Part shown: piece by piece, positions 43,725 through 52,826 of the stretch
Numbering within the stretch: the stretch's first letter is position 1
Layout of the letters: each line of letters starts with the position of its first letter
Origin: Streptomyces sp. DI166
GTDB taxonomy: Bacteria; Actinomycetota; Actinomycetes; Streptomycetales; Streptomycetaceae
Direction of reading: 5' to 3'
DNA length: 64,000 nt
Assembly (NCBI RefSeq): GCF_900091315.1
Contig: NZ_FLSP01000003.1
Location: 62,001 to 126,000 of the forward strand
Made by a program: the position numbers and the translations under genes
Notes under the pieces: model-generated
Told to the model about the DNA's origin: nothing
The model's input: only the letters and a program-made list of their open reading frames with translations
Databases searched by the model: none

Positions 43725-45750
43725 GTGCCATCTCCCTCACCTTCTCGATCAGGCGGCGGATGCCGTCGGGGACGGCGTCCAGGGGCTCGGCTTCCAAGTA
43801 GCGGACGGGAGGGTCGGGGAGGGCCAGTACGTGGGTGGGCATGGTGGACGCCTCTGACGTGGCCTTTTCCCTGCAGGCGCCGCAGATGTGGACGTGGCGG
43901 CGTGCCTTGCGCTCGGCGGACAGGCGTACCTGGTGGCGGGTGACGGCCGGGCCGTGCAGGGGGTTCACCGCGCAGCAGCGGTTGTAGCCCTTGCGGTCGA
44001 GGGCGGCGCGGCCCGCGCGGGAGAGGACGATGACCGCGACCAGGGCGGCGGAGTCGGTGTCCGGGTGGTCGATACGGGCCGGGTCGCCCTCCAGCAACAG
44101 CAGCGCCGCGTCCAGGCAGTCGCCGGGGCGGGGGTCGGAGGACGGGGGCGCCGACTCGAAGTCGGCTTTCAGCGCGCGGAGTTCGGTACGGGCCGTGCGG
44201 CGGAGGTACGACGCCGTCGGCTTCGTCGGTGACGAGGCGGGCAGCGCGGAGGTGAGCAACGGCGCCTTGCCGCGGCGCCGAAGCAGCACGATGGCGATCG
44301 CGGCGAGGGCCTCCAACAGGCCGTACGCCAGACCGGCGACGAGCAGGCCCAGGAACAGCCCGCCCTGGAAGTCGTCGCCGAAGAGCGGCGGGAGGTCGTC
44401 CTCGGTGACGGGGTTGGTGACCGGGTACGGGTCGCCGGGGTTGTCGGGTGCGTCCGTGCGGGGGGCCTCGTCGAGGTGGGTCATCAGGGCGTCGAGGCGT
44501 TCGCCGAGGAGGTGGTCCTCGGCGTCGCGGGACTTGTCGTCGCCGTAGGTGATGAACTCCGGGAGGTCGAGGAGCAGGTCCAGACTGTCCAGCCGCAGGC
44601 CGTGGTTGAAGGCGTCGATGCCGCCGTAGAGCGGGTCGGCGACGATGTACACCCCGTCCTGGCCGACCTTGTCGTGCAGCGCGTACGCGAAGTTCTCCTC
44701 GTCGCCCTCCGACTCGTCCTCGGAGATCTGCGGGACGACGGCGACGAAGACGGGGCCGCCGCCCTCGGAGCGCTCGAACTTCTCGATACGGCTGTGCAGG
44801 CGGGCGAGTTGGGCGCCGTCCAGGATGCGAGGGCTCTCGGGGTCGGTGTACACCGGGTCCTCGGCGAGCCCTTCGGCGACCCGGTCGAGGCGGGCGTTGA
44901 GCTCCATCGCGCGGGGGCGGGGGGCGGCGCTGGACCTGGTCTGGTCGAAGGCGGCGTTGGCGGTGAGGAGTACGGCTGCGCAGGCGAGGAGGGCGGTGGC
45001 GGTGGGCACCATCCAGCGGCGGGGCCGCCCCGCCCTTCCACCCTTCTTCTTACCCTTCTTCGCCTTCTTGGGCGTACCGCCCTTCAGCTTCCGCCGCCAG
45101 CGCCGTACGGCGGGGAAGAGCAGCAGGATGACGGCGGGTACGGCCGTGGCCAGGACGCCGGTGAGGATCGACTGGTTCTCGCGGTCGGACGGGCCGACGT
45201 ACATCTCGTCCGGCTCATCGTCGGCGCCCTTGTCCCGCGCGGCATCCGCCCGCTGCGCCGCCTTCTCCGGCCCCTGGGCGATGACTTCGGCGAAGAGCTC
45301 GAACTCGTCCAAGGGGTGTGCGTCGTAGGGGAGTTCGTAGAGACAGATCGTGAGGGCGTCGTCTGCGGGGGCGCGTACGCCGAACGCCTCGGCGTACGAC
45401 ACCGACGAGTCGTCGACGATCACGAACAGCCCGTCCTTGCCGAGCCGGTCGTGCACCGCGCCGAGCAGGCCGTCGTCGTTCACGGCGCCGCTGGGCAGGA
45501 CTATGACGTACGTCGGCACCCCGGTCCGCTTCGCCACCTCGGCGAAGTCGGGCGTCATCGACTTCGGCACCTCGCGCGGGAGCTGGTCCGACACGTACAC
45601 CGGGTTCTCGCGCAGCCGGTCGGCGAGGTAGGCGGCCTGTGTGTCGGCGGCCCGCGCCGGAGTCGCGGCGGCAAATGTGGCGAACAGGGCCGCCAGGACG
45701 CCGAGTACGAAGAACGCCCGTACCCGCACCAAAAGTTTCCCCGCGCCCAC
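43714..45750 (-). CDS. Membrane protein with two TPM-like extracellular domains and a Cys-rich tail
   Basis: A 678-aa protein. After a signal/anchor helix (residues 8-35), the first domain (about 38-165) starts RLRENPVYVSDQLPR; a membrane helix follows near 190-205 with a basic patch (KKAKKGKKKGGRAGRPRR), a second helix pair, and a second domain (about 265-405) that starts GLAEDPVYTDPESPR. Another membrane pair lies near 455-485. The tail has RCCAVNPLHGPAVTRHQ and CGACREK, the same zinc-like pattern as in 42483. The GTG at 45750 has GGGGGAGG upstream. It looks like a duplicated version of the neighbour. Confidence 0.75.
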   Translation of the reverse strand: MGAGKLLVRVRAFFVLGVLAALFATFAAATPARAADTQAAYLADRLRENPVYVSDQLPREVPKSMTPDFAEVAKRTGVPTYVIVLPSGAVNDDGLLGAVHDRLGKDGLFVIVDDSSVSYAEAFGVRAPADDALTICLYELPYDAHPLDEFELFAEVIAQGPEKAAQRADAARDKGADDEPDEMYVGPSDRENQSILTGVLATAVPAVILLLFPAVRRWRRKLKGGTPKKAKKGKKKGGRAGRPRRWMVPTATALLACAAVLLTANAAFDQTRSSAAPRPRAMELNARLDRVAEGLAEDPVYTDPESPRILDGAQLARLHSRIEKFERSEGGGPVFVAVVPQISEDESEGDEENFAYALHDKVGQDGVYIVADPLYGGIDAFNHGLRLDSLDLLLDLPEFITYGDDKSRDAEDHLLGERLDALMTHLDEAPRTDAPDNPGDPYPVTNPVTEDDLPPLFGDDFQGGLFLGLLVAGLAYGLLEALAAIAIVLLRRRGKAPLLTSALPASSPTKPTASYLRRTARTELRALKADFESAPPSSDPRPGDCLDAALLLLEGDPARIDHPDTDSAALVAVIVLSRAGRAALDRKGYNRCCAVNPLHGPAVTRHQVRLSAERKARRHVHICGACREKATSEASTMPTHVLALPDPPVRYLEAEPLDAVPDGIRRLIEKVREMAHVA

Positions 45751-45843
45751 TGTCGCCTCCCCCGTACCAGGCCCGCAGTTCAACGAGGCACTCTACTCAG
45801 GCCTTCACTGCTGCGAAACGCAGGCCGGGGGAGGCGGGGTGCT

Positions 45844-46746
45844 TCAGGCTTCGGGGCCGGCTTCGGTTTCGGGATCCGTCTCCGTGAACAGGTCGTCGGC
45901 TGAGCGCACCGTCAGGGCCCGGGTGAGCCAGCCGCGGAGTTCGTCCAGGTCTGTGGAGGAGGTGATGCGCTCGCGCGCCGCCTCGGTGACCTCGACGCCC
46001 CGCGTATCGAGGATCAGCAGAATGTCCTCGATCCGCCCCTTGGCCAGTCCTTCGTCTCGCAGGCGCTGTGAGGTCTCTGAGCGGAAGAAGGAGAGGTCCA
46101 CGGACATCAATTGCCTCCATGTCTCGGCGGCCGTGGCAGTGCCGAGGCCGAGTTCGGTGAGCTCGGCGAAGATCCTCGCGGTCTCCTCGTCGATGGTTTT
46201 CAGGGCGACGGCCAGGGCCTTCAGTATGGCAGGGGCGTTTGGATTCTTGGCGTGCGTAATGGCGCTCAGAGTCGCGAGGGGGATATCCCTTGCGGCGGTG
46301 GACGGGTCCGTGATGACGGGCACGTTGTGCGGACCCAGGACCAGCGCGCGCAGGGTGAGTGTCGGCCACTGCGGAGGGCCGACCGTGAAGGGCTTCGAGG
46401 CCCACGCCGCCGTATTCATGTCCTGGCACATGACGAGGAGAACGGGAGGGATGCCGTACTTCTCTTGCAGATGTGCGACGTAATAGGCCCAGCTGGTGGG
46501 CTTTCGGGAGTTCTTCTTGCTCTGTGCTTCGACGATGAGGAGATGGCTGTCGCCCGACGCCGTGTCGATCCTCAGGAGGGTGTCCACCCGGCGTTCCGTG
46601 GGCTGGATCTCCGTCAGGTCGGTCGGTAGCAAGGAAACAGCCACCGGATCCGGGAACGGTAGGTCGAGGGTCCGGAACGTCCGGGCGAAGACGCCTGGAT
46701 CCTCCTGGAAAATGTGGTGCATCGCCTCATGGGATGAGCTGACCAT
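45844..46746 (-). CDS. Rpn-like PD-(D/E)XK nuclease-fold protein
   Basis: A 300-aa protein of a Streptomyces family starting MVSSSHEAMHHIFQEDPGVF. ERRVDTLLRI and HLLIVEAQSKK supply the Asp and the E-x-Q-x-K of a PD-(D/E)XK nuclease active site, and WAYYVAHLQEKYG and PPVLLVMCQD continue the core; it matches the Rpn/YhgA-like transposase-nuclease family. A C-terminal helix LRDEGLAKGRIEDILLILDTRG is typical. Often found near mobile DNA, but no element borders are seen here. The ATG at 46746 is chosen by the conserved beginning; a ribosome site is lacking. Confidence 0.82.
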   Translation of the reverse strand: MVSSSHEAMHHIFQEDPGVFARTFRTLDLPFPDPVAVSLLPTDLTEIQPTERRVDTLLRIDTASGDSHLLIVEAQSKKNSRKPTSWAYYVAHLQEKYGIPPVLLVMCQDMNTAAWASKPFTVGPPQWPTLTLRALVLGPHNVPVITDPSTAARDIPLATLSAITHAKNPNAPAILKALAVALKTIDEETARIFAELTELGLGTATAAETWRQLMSVDLSFFRSETSQRLRDEGLAKGRIEDILLILDTRGVEVTEAARERITSSTDLDELRGWLTRALTVRSADDLFTETDPETEAGPEA

Positions 46747-47184
46747 GCGTCGAAGTGTGGTCCCGGTCCCCTGAACGGGTCCGGCATATGCCTCCGGTTC
46801 ATCCGATCGGGCGAGCCGAGCCCCCGGCTCTCCTCGTGTGCGAAACGTGCAGGGCTCATGGGCACCCCGTGAGGGACGTGCCCCCACCCCCGTAGCTCTT
46901 CGCGCCCGCACAGCAGCACCCTGTTCGTGCGTGCCGCGACAACTGGGTGACCTGCGCTTCCAGTTGCGGATGAGTAACAGAACTGTCCCCGCTCCGCACG
47001 GGGCCGGACGTGCCTTGAGGGGCTTATGGGCGGCTGATACGGTGCGATGGCTTGACACTCACCCCAGCCGATGGGTACCGCGCAGGACGCGAGAACGGCC
47101 CAGGTGGGCGGGTGAAGTGTCCGGAATTGCAGAGTATTTGACAGTCTTGGCAGACAATTTCTTGGGTGTACGGGGAGCGGTTGC
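46747..47184. other. Gene-free region ahead of the Tad operon
   Basis: This 438-base stretch lies between the divergent nuclease-fold gene and the first Tad gene. Its last 50 bases are AT-richer than the surroundings, with TTGACA at 47139-47144, a perfect -35 hexamer, but no clear -10 at 17-18 bases. I see no gene, tRNA or repeat in it. Confidence 0.45.
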
Positions 47185-47928
47185 GTGAAGATCCAGGAGC
47201 GTACGGGGGCGGGCGCGGGACGTTCCGCGGCTCCGGCTCAGCCTTCGGTCGGTGACCGGCTTCCCACTCCTCCTCGCGAGCGCAAACCCGCCCTTGCCGC
47301 CCTCGCCGTCCTGCTCATCCTGGTCGGCGCCCTCGGCGCCACCATGCTCGTGCTGCAGGCCGGCGACCGTGTCGAGGTCGTCAAGGTGACCAAGGAGATA
47401 CAGGCGGGCCAGTCGGTGACCGACGGCAACGTCACCTCCGTACTCGTCGCCGACGACGACAGCATCAACTACGTCCGCTGGGGCCAGCTCAAGACCCTCA
47501 AGACCCTCAAGGCCAAGTCCACCATCTACGCCGGCACCGTCGTCATCGGCGACATGTTCACCGACGAGGTCCGCGTCAGCGAGGGCAAGGCCACCGTCGG
47601 TCTCTCCCTCAAGGCGGGGCAGTACCCGACCGGTCTGAAGTCCGGTGACACCGTCGCCGCCTACCGTGTCGGCGCCAACGCCGGACGCAACAACTCCGAC
47701 GAGGAGAACGGCGGTGCCGCCGGGGCCGGTGGCAGCAACAGCCTCATCGTCGACCAGGCCACCGTCGCCTCCGTGCCCCAGGGCAAGGACGAGGGCGACC
47801 TCGTCGGCAGCTCCAACCTCGCCCTCACGCTGACCGTGGACGCCGACCAGGCCGCCGCGCTCGCCCAGGCCGCCTCCAACGGCGCAGTGGCGCTCGTCCT
47901 GGTCCCGGGCAACAACGGCAGTAATTAA
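47185..47928 (+). CDS. CpaB/RcpC-type pilus assembly protein (SAF domain)
   Basis: A 247-aa protein. One membrane helix near residues 35-57 follows a short cytoplasmic part, then the SAF domain (EVVKVTKEIQAGQSVTDGNV, near 63-125) and a CpaB-like second domain. CpaB is an outer-wall component of Tad pilus machines, and in Gram-positives sits across the membrane. GTG start with GGGGAG ahead. It is first in an operon with the ParA-like, CpaF, TadB and TadC genes. Short Gly/Asn-rich end (NNGSN) is typical. Confidence 0.85.
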   Translation: MKIQERTGAGAGRSAAPAQPSVGDRLPTPPRERKPALAALAVLLILVGALGATMLVLQAGDRVEVVKVTKEIQAGQSVTDGNVTSVLVADDDSINYVRWGQLKTLKTLKAKSTIYAGTVVIGDMFTDEVRVSEGKATVGLSLKAGQYPTGLKSGDTVAAYRVGANAGRNNSDEENGGAAGAGGSNSLIVDQATVASVPQGKDEGDLVGSSNLALTLTVDADQAAALAQAASNGAVALVLVPGNNGSN

Positions 47929-47947
47929 GAAGAGGCGGCACATCCCC

Positions 47948-48781
47948 ATGGCGCTCATCGCTCTCGCCGCCGACAAGGGTTCCCCCGGCGTCACCACCGC
48001 GGCCGTCGCCCTCTCGGCGGTCTGGCCGCGCCGCGTCCTGCTCGCCGAGACCGACCCGGCGGGCGGCGACCTGGTGTACCGCAGCGCCGCCGCGCACGGC
48101 GGACCGCTCAACCCCAACACCGGCATGCTGTCCATAGCCGCCACCGCGCGTCGCGGCCTCGTACCCGACCAACTCTGGGACCACGTACAGCCGTTGAGCG
48201 GTGGTCTGGAGGTCCTCGTCGGGCTCGGTATCGCCGAGCAGGCCGCCGGTCTCGCCGGGCTCTGGCCCACCCTCGGCCGGGCCTTCGCCTCCCTCGCCGA
48301 CTCACCCAACGCGCCCGCCGACGTCATCGCCGACTGCGGACGGATCAGCGGGGACACTCCGGCCGTGGAACTCTTCCCGCACGCCGCGCTCGTCCTGCTG
48401 ATCAGCCGTACCGAGCCGGAGGCCATCGCCCGCGTCCGGGACCGTGCCGCCGCCCTCGCCACCAAGCTGCACGGCGGCCCGCGCGGCGCCGCCAGCCTCG
48501 CCACCCCGCTGATCGGGGTCGTCCTGGTCGCCGACCCGGGCGAGGCGTCCAAGATCTCCGGCCAGGTCAACGACATGCTCGTGCACGCCCAGACCGGCGC
48601 CCGCGTCATCGGCACCATCGCCGACGACCCCACCGGCGCCGACCAGCTGGCGGGCCGCAAGCGCGGACGCCTGGACAAGTCGCTGCTGATCCGCTCGGCG
48701 CGCAAGGTCGCCGCCGACATCTACCAGCAGTACGGCGCCGCCTGGGCGCACCAGGCCCAGATGAACGGGCAGCCGCGATGA
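47948..48781 (+). CDS. CpaE/TadZ-like ParA-family ATPase
   Basis: A 277-aa MinD/ParA-fold protein. A deviant P-loop (KGSPGVTTAAVAL) follows ALIALAAD; DPAGGDLV, and DVIADCGRIS are the remaining ATPase motifs. It carries no receiver domain, unlike Caulobacter CpaE. It probably localises the Tad machine. ATG start with GAGGCGG ribosome-like sequence; stop overlaps the CpaF start (ATGA). Confidence 0.85.
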   Translation: MALIALAADKGSPGVTTAAVALSAVWPRRVLLAETDPAGGDLVYRSAAAHGGPLNPNTGMLSIAATARRGLVPDQLWDHVQPLSGGLEVLVGLGIAEQAAGLAGLWPTLGRAFASLADSPNAPADVIADCGRISGDTPAVELFPHAALVLLISRTEPEAIARVRDRAAALATKLHGGPRGAASLATPLIGVVLVADPGEASKISGQVNDMLVHAQTGARVIGTIADDPTGADQLAGRKRGRLDKSLLIRSARKVAADIYQQYGAAWAHQAQMNGQPR

Positions 48782-50085
48782 GCGCTGTCGACCACCAGCT
48801 GGTCAAGCGGTTCCGGCAGGAGGCCGGTGACCGGATCGCCGAGCAGCGCCGCCTGGACCAGGTCAGCGGGGTCACTCCGATGTCCAGCGAGGACGAGCGG
48901 CAGTACGCCCGCGCCGTCATCGCGCAGATACTGGAGGAGTACGCCCGTACGGAGATCAACGCCGGGCGTACTCCCCTGGACGCGGAGACCGAGGAGCAGT
49001 ACGCGGCCGCCGTGCACGCCGCGCTCTTCGGCGTCGGCCGGCTCCAGCCGCTGCTGGACAACCCCGAGGTCGAGAACATCGACATCAACGGGTGCGACCA
49101 GGTCTTCGTCGGCTACAGCGACGGGCGGGAGGTACGGGGCGATCCCGTCGCCGACTCCGACGAGGAGCTCATCGAGCTGATCCAGGTGCTCGGCGCCTAC
49201 TCCGGGCTTTCGTCGCGGCCCTTCGACTCCGCCAATCCGCAGCTCGACCTGCGGCTGCCCGACGGTTCGCGACTGTCGGCCGTCATGGACGTCGCCCGGC
49301 GCCCCGCGCTCTCCATCCGCCGCGCCCGGATGGGCAAGGTCTTCATCTCCGACCTCGTCGGCAACGGCACGCTGACCCCCGAGGTCGGCCACTTCCTCGC
49401 CTGCGCGGTCCGGGCCCGTAAGAACATCATGATCGCGGGGGCCACCAACGCCGGTAAGACCACGCTGCTGCGCGCCCTGGCCAACGAGATCCCCGCGCAC
49501 GAGCGGCTCATCACCGTCGAGCGCGCCCTGGAGCTGGGGCTCGACACCTTCCCCGAACTCCACCCGAACGTCGTGGCGTTCGAGGAGCGGCTGCCCAACT
49601 CCGAGGGCCAGGGCGCCATCAGCATGGCCGAGCTGGTGCGGCGTTCACTGCGTATGAACCCCTCCCGCGTCATCGTCGGTGAGGTGCTCGGCGACGAGAT
49701 CGTGACCATGCTCAACGCGATGTCGCAGGGCAACGACGGCTCGCTGTCCACGATCCACGCCAACAGCTCCAGCGAGGTCTTCAACCGTATTTCGACCTAC
49801 GCGCTCCAGGCCACCGAACGGCTGCCCATCGAGGCCAGCCAGATGCTGATCGCGGGCGCGGTGAACTTCGTCGTCTTCATCCAGCGGCGCAACAACTTCC
49901 AGAACGGCGGGCGGCTCCAGCGCATGGTCACCTCCATCCGCGAGGTCAACGGCGTCGACGGGCGCGTACTGTCCAGCGAGATCTTCGCCGAGACACCCGA
50001 CGGACGCGTCGTGCCGCACGCGCCGATCGGCTGCCTGGACGACCTGATCGCGCACGGCTACCGGCCCGCCGGAACCTGGGGGTGA
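48778..50085 (+). CDS. tadA: CpaF/TadA secretion ATPase
   Basis: A 435-aa ATPase of the type II/IV secretion superfamily. The P-loop GATNAGKTT (about 220), the Walker B region NPSRVIVGEVLGDE and a conserved His box (DGSLSTIHANSS) are intact. It drives polymerisation and retraction of Flp pili. Starts in an ATGA overlap with the ParA-like gene, ends five bases ahead of TadB. The N-terminal 100 residues are helical, as in the CpaF subfamily. Confidence 0.95.
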   Translation: MSAVDHQLVKRFRQEAGDRIAEQRRLDQVSGVTPMSSEDERQYARAVIAQILEEYARTEINAGRTPLDAETEEQYAAAVHAALFGVGRLQPLLDNPEVENIDINGCDQVFVGYSDGREVRGDPVADSDEELIELIQVLGAYSGLSSRPFDSANPQLDLRLPDGSRLSAVMDVARRPALSIRRARMGKVFISDLVGNGTLTPEVGHFLACAVRARKNIMIAGATNAGKTTLLRALANEIPAHERLITVERALELGLDTFPELHPNVVAFEERLPNSEGQGAISMAELVRRSLRMNPSRVIVGEVLGDEIVTMLNAMSQGNDGSLSTIHANSSSEVFNRISTYALQATERLPIEASQMLIAGAVNFVVFIQRRNNFQNGGRLQRMVTSIREVNGVDGRVLSSEIFAETPDGRVVPHAPIGCLDDLIAHGYRPAGTWG

Positions 50086-50089
50086 GCAC

Positions 50090-51064
50090 ATGACCGGACT
50101 CGGCTCCATGGGCGGCCTGTTCTCCACGACCGTCCTGTACGCCCTCGCCTGCGGCGTCGCCGTCGGCGGCGGCCTGGCGCTGTTCGTCGTCGCCGTACGC
50201 GGACTGCCCGCCAAGCCCGAGCACGAGAAGCAGAAGGCGACCGAGCGCGCCAACGAACTGATCCGGTTCGCCGGTCAGCGCGGTTCGCTCGCCGCCGTGG
50301 TGGGACTGGCCGTGCTGCTGCTCACCCGGTGGGCGGTGCTCGGTATCGCGGCCGGCATTCTCGTCTTCTTCTGGGACCGGCTCTTCGGCGGGGCCGCCGA
50401 GGAGCGGGCCGCCATGAAGCGGGTCGAGGCGCTGGCCTCCTGGACGGAGTCGCTGCGCGACACCATCGCCGGCGCCGTCGGCCTGGAGCAGGCCATCCCC
50501 GCCTCCGCGCGGGCCGCCGCCCCGGTGCTGCGACCCCACCTGGACGCCCTGGTGGACCGGCTGCGGGCGCGCACCCCGCTGCCCGAGGCGCTGCAACAGC
50601 TCGCCGACGAGATCGACGACGCCTCCGCCGACATCATCGTCGCCGCCCTGATGCTCAACGCCCGTCTGCGCGGCCCCGGTCTGCGCCAGGTGCTCGGCGC
50701 GCTCGCCAAGTCGGCCCGCGAGGAGGTCGACATGCGCCAGCGCGTGATGGCCCAACGCGCCTCCACCCGGCGCTCGGTGCAGATCGTCGTCGCGGTCTCC
50801 GTCGCCTTCGTGCTCGGACTGTCCATCTTCAACCGGGAGTTCGTCGAACCGTACGGCGACCCGGTCGGCCAGCTCGTTCTTGCATGCGTGTGCGGCCTGT
50901 TCGCGCTCGGCTTCCTGTGGCTGCGCAAGCTGTCCACCATCGAGACGCCCGAACGCTTCCTGGTCCGCGACGAGTCGTCGGTCCAGTTCGTCCGGCCGCG
51001 CACCCCCGCGGCGGGCGAGCCGCAGCAGTCGCCGTTCCAGCCGGAGGAAGGGGCACGCCGATGA
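50090..51064 (+). CDS. tadB: TadB pilus platform protein
   Basis: A 324-aa membrane protein of the GspF/TadB family. Helices lie near 10-32, 62-95, 225-245 and 258-280; the T2SSF domain in between has VEALASWTESLRDTIAGAVGLEQAIP and RLRGPGLRQVLGALAKSAREEVDMRQR. It forms the inner-membrane platform with TadC. The C-terminus is Pro/Arg-rich. Its TGA overlaps the ATG of a 27-codon frame that precedes TadC. Confidence 0.93.
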   Translation: MTGLGSMGGLFSTTVLYALACGVAVGGGLALFVVAVRGLPAKPEHEKQKATERANELIRFAGQRGSLAAVVGLAVLLLTRWAVLGIAAGILVFFWDRLFGGAAEERAAMKRVEALASWTESLRDTIAGAVGLEQAIPASARAAAPVLRPHLDALVDRLRARTPLPEALQQLADEIDDASADIIVAALMLNARLRGPGLRQVLGALAKSAREEVDMRQRVMAQRASTRRSVQIVVAVSVAFVLGLSIFNREFVEPYGDPVGQLVLACVCGLFALGFLWLRKLSTIETPERFLVRDESSVQFVRPRTPAAGEPQQSPFQPEEGARR

Positions 51065-51144
51065 GTGACGTGACGTTCCGGCCGGAGGGCCCGCCGATGA
51101 GTGACGTGACGTTCCAGACGGAGGAGGGGCACGCCGATGAGTGA
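51061..51144 (+). repeat. Threefold repeat of the TadC start; 27-codon frame linking TadB and TadC
   Basis: ATGAGTGACGTGAC occurs at 51061, 51097 and 51137, the last being the start of TadC; each copy is preceded by a GCCG or CCGCCG and Gly/Glu codons. The first ATG overlaps the TadB stop, and its frame (MSDVTFRPEGPP, MSDVTFQTEEGHADE) ends at 51144, overlapping the TadC start. It looks like a tandem duplication that keeps translational relay. Confidence 0.7.
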
Positions 51145-52063
51145 CGTGACTCTGCCGATCGCCGTCGGCGCCGTCTTCGGCCTCGGCGTCTACGCCCTGG
51201 TCCGGGCCCTGATGCCGACCAAGCGCAGCGCGGTCTCGCAGGTCGCCCGGATCGACGCGATGCGCGCCCGGGGCGCCGCCTACGAGTCGGCGCGCACCAC
51301 GCAGGAGAACACCGGCCGGTTCGCCTCCACCCGTGCCGAAGTCGGGCGCCGGGTCGCCGAGTTGTACCTCCAGCAGGGCTGGGAGCAGCGTTCGCTGCGG
51401 GCCGACCTGGCGGTGCTGGAGCGCAGCTGGGAGAAGTTCCTGGCGACGAAGGTGCTGCTCGGTGTCACCGGACTGTTCTTCGGGCCGTTCCTGTTCGCCG
51501 TGGTGTGGACGCTCGGCTTCGGCAGCAGCCCGATCATCCCGGTCTGGCTGGCCCTGCTCTTCGCGGTCCTGTTCTTCTTCCTCCCCGATGTGGAGGTACG
51601 CCGGGACGCCGCCGAGAAGCGGCGCGACCTGCGCCGGGTGATCGGTGCCTACCTGGACCTGGTGTCGATGAGCCTGGCCGGCGGACGCGGTCTGCCGGAG
51701 GCCCTGATGGCGGCGGCGGACGTCTCGGACGGCTGGGCCAACCAGCGCATCCGCAACGCCCTCGCCGACGCCCGTATCACCGGTATCAGCCAGTGGCAGG
51801 CGCTGGGCTCGCTCGGTGAGGAGCTGGGGGTGGAGGAGCTGAAGGACCTGTCCGCCTCGCTCGCCCTGGTCGCCGACGACGGCGCCAAGGTCCGCGAGTC
51901 CCTGGCCTCCCGCGCCGAGACCATGCGCCACCGCGAACTCGCCGAGATCGAGGGCAGCGCGGGCGAGAAGTCCCAGTCGATGCTCGTCGCGCAGCTGCTG
52001 CTGTGCGCCGGGTTCCTGGTGTTCCTGATCTATCCGGCCGCCATGCGCGTGTTCCAGGTCTGA
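51137..52063 (+). CDS. tadC: TadC pilus platform protein
   Basis: A 308-aa GspF-like membrane protein, the partner of TadB. Membrane helices near 5-22, 110-150 and 285-305; the central domain has VIGAYLDLVSMSLAGGRGLPEAL, ELGVEELKDLSASLALVADDGAKVRESL and RHRELAEIEGSAGEKSQSM, typical of TadC. Its start lies in a repeated segment; the ATG at 51137 is the third copy. GAGGAGGGG upstream is a good ribosome site. Confidence 0.92.
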   Translation: MSDVTLPIAVGAVFGLGVYALVRALMPTKRSAVSQVARIDAMRARGAAYESARTTQENTGRFASTRAEVGRRVAELYLQQGWEQRSLRADLAVLERSWEKFLATKVLLGVTGLFFGPFLFAVVWTLGFGSSPIIPVWLALLFAVLFFFLPDVEVRRDAAEKRRDLRRVIGAYLDLVSMSLAGGRGLPEALMAAADVSDGWANQRIRNALADARITGISQWQALGSLGEELGVEELKDLSASLALVADDGAKVRESLASRAETMRHRELAEIEGSAGEKSQSMLVAQLLLCAGFLVFLIYPAAMRVFQV

Positions 52064-52095
52064 CGCCGACCTACCCTTCGAAAGGACAACTGACC

Positions 52096-52347
52096 ATGAC
52101 CGAACGGAACTTCCGCACCGGGATCCCGGCGGTGGACTTCCTCGTCACCTTCCTCCAGGGCCGCGTCCAGCGCGCCCGCTCGGGCGAGCTCGACCGCGGT
52201 GCCTCGGCCGTGGAGTGGGTCATCATCTCCGCCGTCGTGGTGGCCATCGTCGGCGTGGTCGCCGCGATCATCAACCGCGCGCTGGAGTCCGGCGCGGAGA
52301 ACGTGGAGGACTGCATCGAGGGCGCCACCGCGTCCGGCACCTGCTGA
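52096..52347 (+). CDS. flp: Flp-type pilin
   Basis: An 83-aa prepilin. A basic leader is followed by the type IVb cleavage region DRGASAVEWVIISAVVVAIVG, with Gly before and Glu five residues after the cut, then the single hydrophobic helix and a short tail with two cysteines. It should be the major Tad pilus subunit. Only one pilin gene is present, between the platform and minor pilin genes. The ATG follows AAAGGA by about ten bases. Confidence 0.92.
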   Translation: MTERNFRTGIPAVDFLVTFLQGRVQRARSGELDRGASAVEWVIISAVVVAIVGVVAAIINRALESGAENVEDCIEGATASGTC

Positions 52348-52379
52348 GTCCGGGGTCTGGTACGGGGGTGCGGGGACGT

Positions 52380-52826
52380 ATGCGCAGATGGGCGCGGAGC
52401 CGATGGCGGGCGGTCCGGGACGGGGCCGGCGCCCGCGGTGACTCCGGCATGACCGCGATCGAGTTCGTGCTGCTCACCCCCGTGCTGTTCTTCATGATCT
52501 TCGCAACGGTGCAGTTCGCGCTGTACTTCTTCGCCGACCACGTCGCCCAGGCCGCCGCCCAGGCCGGGGCGCGCAAGGCCCGCGCCACGGCGGACGCCCA
52601 GCCGGGCGCCTGGCGCGGCGAGGCCCGTACGGTCGTCGACAGCTACATCGAGCAGCTCGGCCCGTCCCTGGTGCTCTCGCCCAACGTGACCATGCTCCAG
52701 CCGGAGCCGAACACGGTGGGCGTGGAGGTCACGGCCCGGGTGCCGTCGGTGTTCCCCGGCCTGAACCTCACGGTGCACGCGCAGTCGGCGGGGCCGGTGG
52801 AGCGGTTCGTGCCGGAGGAGGGGTGA
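52380..52826 (+). CDS. tadE: TadE-like minor pilin 1
   Basis: A 148-aa protein with a basic leader, GDSGMTAIEFVLLTPVLFFMIFATVQFALYFF as a type IVb pilin-like N-terminal helix (the E is at the processing position), and a beta-rich extracellular part of about 90 residues. TadE-type pseudopilins prime the Tad pilus. Start at ATG 52380; an in-frame GTG at 52368 is possible. Overlaps the next gene by a shared A (TGATG). Confidence 0.88.
   Translation: MRRWARSRWRAVRDGAGARGDSGMTAIEFVLLTPVLFFMIFATVQFALYFFADHVAQAAAQAGARKARATADAQPGAWRGEARTVVDSYIEQLGPSLVLSPNVTMLQPEPNTVGVEVTARVPSVFPGLNLTVHAQSAGPVERFVPEEG

Noticed and set aside
45844-46746. The Rpn-like gene considered as part of a mobile element
   Set aside because: No inverted repeats, target duplications or transposase partners are visible around it; the family is often chromosomal in Streptomyces.
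47139-47184. TTGACA considered as a full promoter for the Tad operon
   Set aside because: The hexamer is perfect but no -10 stands 16-19 bases downstream; reported only as part of the gene-free region.
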